Shown: one piece after another, positions 5,313 through 7,800 of the stretch
Layout of the letters: each line of letters begins with the position of its first letter
Numbering within the stretch: position 1 is the stretch's first letter
Assembly: GCA_964388665.1 (NCBI GenBank)
Contig: CAYMBJ010000125.1
Span: 1-7,800, forward strand
Length of the DNA stretch: 7,800 bases
From: CALCCV01 sp964388665
GTDB taxonomy: Bacteria; Bdellovibrionota; Bdellovibrionia; Bdellovibrionales; Bdellovibrionaceae
Direction: 5' to 3'
The notes under the pieces: model-generated
Seen by the model: only the letters and a program-made list of their open reading frames with translations
What the model was told of the DNA's origin: nothing
Databases searched by the model: none
Made by a program: the position numbers and the translations under genes

Positions 5313-5978
5313 TTATATACCGAAACCGAACATGATACGCAAATAGTTCCCTGAGAGATTGATGTCTTTGGACTGTGAGCTGATGGTGTCAGTTGCACCT
5401 TTCCAACGAAAGTCTTCGTAGCCAAGTTCACCACCGATCACTATGCCAATGAGGTTCACTCCGCCTTCGACGCCAATGGTGTAGCTCGATAAACTCGAGC
5501 CGGTCCAATTTGCGACTTCAACATCGCTCACCTTTGCATTGAGGGTGGCGGTGTGCGAAATCCCGTAAGTGAAGATTGGTCCAAGATAAATGAACGAATC
5601 AATAAAGCGTGAGTTGATCAAAACTGAGGTGCGACTGGTGCTAAAATTAAAGTCAGCTCCACCACCACTGGATTTCAATCCCGTGGTTTCATAGCGCGCG
5701 CCAAAGCCAATTGGAAACAGGGGAGGCATGATGATGACGTCAGCTCCAAAACCATAAGCAGGAGTTGTGCTCGGTGCGCCTGATATCGCGTAAACATCCG
5801 CCAGGTTGAGTTGTGAAGACAAGGCACCCACGCTGGCACGAGCCTCAAAAAGCGCATGAGCTTGTTGAATCTTGGCAAACGAGACGAGTGTGGAAAGTGC
5901 AAATATTATGGCAAGAGATTTGCTAAAGCCTTTGCGAAAGCATGACAGGTAAATTCGTGAAGTTCTGTATAAAGTCAT
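5313..5978 (-). CDS. Outer-membrane beta-barrel protein, exported
   Basis: A 221-residue protein with a signal peptide that has a long basic n-region (1-20, RKGFSK), a hydrophobic core at 21-35 and probable cleavage after QQAHA (residue 42). The mature part of about 179 residues alternates polar and hydrophobic residues in strands separated by Gly/Ser/Asp-rich turns. Examples are YGFGADVII, IGFGARYETTG, SVLINSRF, YLGPIFTYGI, YTIGVEGGVNL and GIVIGGELGYEDFRW. It ends in a strand, YLRIMFGFGI. That size and pattern fit an eight-stranded OmpA/OmpW-like barrel, with no OmpA peptidoglycan domain. AGGAGG (5983-5988) is 4 nt from the ATG, which fixes the start despite the long n-region. It is first in a two-gene unit with exoD. 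Ligand or cargo is unknown. Confident for beta-barrel, not for subfamily. Confidence 0.82.
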   Translation of the reverse strand: MTLYRTSRIYLSCFRKGFSKSLAIIFALSTLVSFAKIQQAHALFEARASVGALSSQLNLADVYAISGAPSTTPAYGFGADVIIMPPLFPIGFGARYETTGLKSSGGGADFNFSTSRTSVLINSRFIDSFIYLGPIFTYGISHTATLNAKVSDVEVANWTGSSLSSYTIGVEGGVNLIGIVIGGELGYEDFRWKGATDTISSQSKDINLSGNYLRIMFGFGI

Positions 5979-5982
5979 TGGG

Positions 5983-5988
5983 CCTCCT
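5983..5988 (-). promoter_or_regulatory. Ribosome binding site of the outer-membrane protein gene
   Basis: A perfect AGGAGG on the complement, 4 nt before the ATG. It decides the start and so the long n-region of the signal peptide. Confidence 0.75.
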
Positions 5989-5995
5989 AGGTCGT

Positions 5996-6001
5996 ATTAT
6001 A
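5996..6001 (-). promoter_or_regulatory. Perfect -10 box (TATAAT) very close to the outer-membrane protein start
   Basis: TATAAT on the complement ends 17 nt before the ATG. Transcription would begin around 5988-5990, right at the AGGAGG, leaving a leader of about 10 nt. The -35 region at 17-18 bp (TTCTTT or TTTCTT) is poor. Promoter use is plausible, but the leader would be unusually short. Confidence 0.35.
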
Positions 6002-6106
6002 GGTCTAAAGATTTAGTAAAAGAAATTGAAATTTGCCAGTCCTTGGTCATGGACTCTTTGTAAATGGTCGGTGTGTTCTTTTTCGTCCTATGTTAGCGTG
6101 GTATTC

Positions 6107-7144
6107 ATGCTTCACTCTCGAGTTTCTGTATTTGAATGGCTCAAAATGAACCTTTCCGTCAAAGATCATTTTGAAAAGCGATGGAACCTACCGGAGCTCT
6201 CACAGGTGCGCACGTTTTATGGGGTCTATCACGGCATTACCGAAGTGGCGCAGTCTTTGGCGATTTTGTTTCAACACAAACGTAGCTTTGCATGGTTAGA
6301 AGGCTGGTCTCCTTATTGTGAGCCAGTGGTGACACACCTCATGCGAGAGGGCTACCAGGCCATAAAGCTCAAATCGAGCGAATGGCAAAGCGCCGAATTT
6401 GATCCTGAGGCCTGGGTAGAGAGCTTGCCGAAGGACACCGTATTTGTGCTCAATACCATCGATCATCCAGTGACTGGGGAGATCAATCCGGTGTTTAATC
6501 AGTTGGATGAGATTCTCAATGCAAAAAGAATATATCATCTTGCCACCTCGGAAGACTTTCACCGTTACCGATCTCTTGAAGCCTCTCCGTTTGGATGTTT
6601 TGTGCTCAATTACTCGCCTCAATTCGCAGCGCTGATCAATGGTGGGCGCTATCGTCCCCCCTTTTTGATCGCCCCCTATTTTGAATACTCTCATGCACAT
6701 ATCTTGCAACAATTGAAAACATCTGCCAGCGAAGATGTGACTTTGATCTCTGATATTCGAAACAAACTGTCTGACTTTGTCTTTACCAAACAACCGACAT
6801 CTGAGACGACTGTACCAGCGGTTGCGAAAAGCTCGGAGCTCTCTGCAGCGGCGTTGCAGGATCGTCTGCTTCTCCATTTTAATGACATCAACGCGCAGGC
6901 GGTTTGTGCCTTGCTTTGTGAAAAATTGCCAGCATCCTTGCATCGTCACATTGTACCCTTAAGTCCATGCAATGCGACTTCGTATAAAGATATGCACAAA
7001 TGGTGGACCGATGTTCCTGCTGAGATTCTGAATTCAGGCTCCTTGCTATTGATGATGATGCCGGCCCTGCAACATCCCCAACTGGTAAAGTCTGTGCGAG
7101 AGTCCGCCGAGAAAGTCCTTGAGCTTCAAGCTATAGGTGGCTAA
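6107..7144 (+). CDS. Degenerate PLP-aminotransferase-fold protein, partner of recO
   Basis: The frame is open from a TTG at 6026, but the first ATG is 6107 (345 residues), followed by 6146; none has a strong Shine-Dalgarno. I choose 6107 because residues before it look like non-coding sequence (Trp/Ser/Cys-rich). The order of segments recalls class I/II aminotransferases. YHGITEVAQSLAILF is like the Gly-rich start of the large domain. GYQAIKLKSSEW is like the 'G..v..v' strand. VFVLNTIDHPVTGEINP is like the 'NNPTG' segment, and a C-terminal helix follows SLLLMMMPALQHPQLVKSV. Where the family has SxSKxxGLxGxRxGY, this protein has SPQFAALINGGRYRPP without Lys, so a PLP Schiff base cannot form there. 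It is probably a non-catalytic or divergent member. It ends 9 nt before recO and is presumably co-transcribed with it. Fold assignment is by eye and moderate. Confidence 0.75.
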   Translation: MLHSRVSVFEWLKMNLSVKDHFEKRWNLPELSQVRTFYGVYHGITEVAQSLAILFQHKRSFAWLEGWSPYCEPVVTHLMREGYQAIKLKSSEWQSAEFDPEAWVESLPKDTVFVLNTIDHPVTGEINPVFNQLDEILNAKRIYHLATSEDFHRYRSLEASPFGCFVLNYSPQFAALINGGRYRPPFLIAPYFEYSHAHILQQLKTSASEDVTLISDIRNKLSDFVFTKQPTSETTVPAVAKSSELSAAALQDRLLLHFNDINAQAVCALLCEKLPASLHRHIVPLSPCNATSYKDMHKWWTDVPAEILNSGSLLLMMMPALQHPQLVKSVRESAEKVLELQAIGG

Positions 7145-7153
7145 TGCTAGCGT

Positions 7154-7744
7154 ATGAACTGCTGGCGTGGAATCGTATTGAGAGCAATCAAGTATTCTGA
7201 GGCCGATCTCATCGTTCAGGCTCTCACCAACGAGGGCAACAAGATGAGCTTTTTGGCTCGGGGTGCACTAAAGAGTCGCAAGCGTTTTGGTGGTGGAGTT
7301 TTGGAGCCCACCCATGTCGTGGAGTTTATCACTTCGCAGAATTCGCATGGCCGCGAGATTTTGACTGTGCAAGAAGCGCGACTGATCTGCGATTTTCGCA
7401 AGTTGCGTGAATCTTATGACCGAGTTGATGTGGCCTTGAAATTGTTGCAGTCGATTTCGCGAACGGGTCAAGAGGGTGACGATCAGTCAGCAGATCTCTA
7501 CAATCTGTTGGGGAATTCCCTAAAAGCTCTGGAAGTGTCTAAGGAGCCGCATTATGTGGGCTTTATTTTTTCGCTCAAGCTGATGCAGCAGCAGGGTGTC
7601 TTGGAGCTTGAGCCCTGGATGAGTCCTTTTTTAAGACCGCCAATTCGTGAATCAGAAAATGAGTTCAATCTGAATTCATTTTTAGAATTGCAAGAACAGC
7701 GCTTGCGATTTCAAAACATCTTCGAGAGCTATCTCAAAAGTTAA
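7154..7744 (+). CDS. recO: DNA repair protein RecO (short form)
   Basis: RecO loads RecA with RecR onto SSB-coated single-stranded DNA and anneals complementary strands in the RecFOR pathway, in the cytoplasm. The N-terminal OB-fold is clear: CWRGIVLRAIKYSEADLIVQ (3-22) with the family pattern VLR-x(3)-YSEaDlIV, then LTNEGNKMSFLARGALKSRKRFGG (24-47), including the usual LARGA and basic KSRKRFGG. The helical domain runs from about 75 to 155 (YDRVDVALKLLQSIS, FIFSLKLMQQQGVLELEPWMSPF). Where many RecO proteins carry a four-Cys zinc finger there is no cysteine; the segment is collapsed to about a dozen residues (RPPIRESENEF). This makes the protein 196 residues against about 240 in E. coli. The C-terminal helix (FLELQEQRLRFQNIFESYLKS) seems intact, so I read it as a compact form rather than a truncation. 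The ribosome binding site is weak (AGGTGG, 13 nt upstream). Another ATG (7144) overlaps the upstream stop but is out of frame. Confidence 0.9.
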   Translation: MNCWRGIVLRAIKYSEADLIVQALTNEGNKMSFLARGALKSRKRFGGGVLEPTHVVEFITSQNSHGREILTVQEARLICDFRKLRESYDRVDVALKLLQSISRTGQEGDDQSADLYNLLGNSLKALEVSKEPHYVGFIFSLKLMQQQGVLELEPWMSPFLRPPIRESENEFNLNSFLELQEQRLRFQNIFESYLKS

Positions 7745-7800
7745 TAATTACTGACCAGGCCATTTGCTAGTGGACATATTTGATTTGTTATGATTTTCTT

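Noticed and set aside
6296..6949. 217-codon open frame on the minus strand inside the aminotransferase-like gene
   Set aside because: Cys/Arg-rich translation, no ribosome binding site evidence, and it lies fully antisense to a better-supported gene.
7144..7200. Alternative ATG at 7144 overlapping the upstream stop as the start after the aminotransferase-like gene
   Set aside because: It is out of frame with recO and stops after 18 codons; 7154 gives the conserved RecO N-terminus.
7745..7800. Start of another gene at the right edge
   Set aside because: No ribosome binding site or reading frame can be judged in the remaining 56 bp.
1..7800. CRISPR array, insertion sequence, prophage or toxin-antitoxin pair
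   Set aside because: No regularly spaced repeats, transposase or integrase motifs, terminal inverted repeats around a gene, or small overlapping gene pairs were seen.

Overview
The window looks like a chromosomal segment of a Bdellovibrio-type predatory or predator-related delta-proteobacterium (Bdellovibrionota). This is an inference from several things: a moderate-GC genome with AT-rich intergenic gaps, many small exported proteins of no known function, a secreted protein with the degenerate 'GNGGD ... HExxR' look I associate with that group, a TTG start behind a good Shine-Dalgarno, and a short RecO. There is no rRNA, tRNA, CRISPR array, transposase or phage gene in the window.

Layout, left to right. 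(1) 18-971 (-) and 1038-2423 (+) are divergent genes: an exported 317-residue protein with an HESLRH motif, and a cytoplasmic 461-residue TPR-like protein that appears to end in a winged-helix domain. (2) 2453-4333 holds three unrelated small exported proteins (116, about 162 and 139 residues), each with a signal peptide and each with two cysteines in the mature part. They are separated by unusually long, AT-rich gaps that contain GC-rich foldable islands. The gaps hold the most interesting non-coding signals: a near-perfect 28-bp palindrome lying across a candidate promoter (2849-2876), a perfect TATAAT in front of GC-rich hairpins (2927-3082), a 127-bp foldable unit bounded by direct repeats (3741-3867), and a leader with a 7-bp long-range stem and 9-bp direct repeats (4369-4433). 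That leader lies under a consensus-like promoter whose spacer is an 8-bp tandem repeat (4531-4559). (3) 4608-5978 (-) is a tight two-gene unit: an outer-membrane beta-barrel protein followed 9 nt later by an ExoD-family inner-membrane protein. (4) 6107-7744 (+) is a second tight unit: a protein with the outline of a PLP-dependent aminotransferase but no recognisable PLP lysine, then recO (9-nt gap).

How the genes may work together: the recO unit is housekeeping DNA repair with an uncharacterised partner. The OMP/exoD pair suggests an envelope function. The three small secreted genes each seem to have their own promoter and no shared operon, which suggests separately regulated periplasmic or exported proteins. 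I do not see a clear new multi-gene defence or mobile system. The best candidates for something undescribed are the TPR/winged-helix regulator, the lysine-less aminotransferase-like partner of recO, and the structured intergenic elements.
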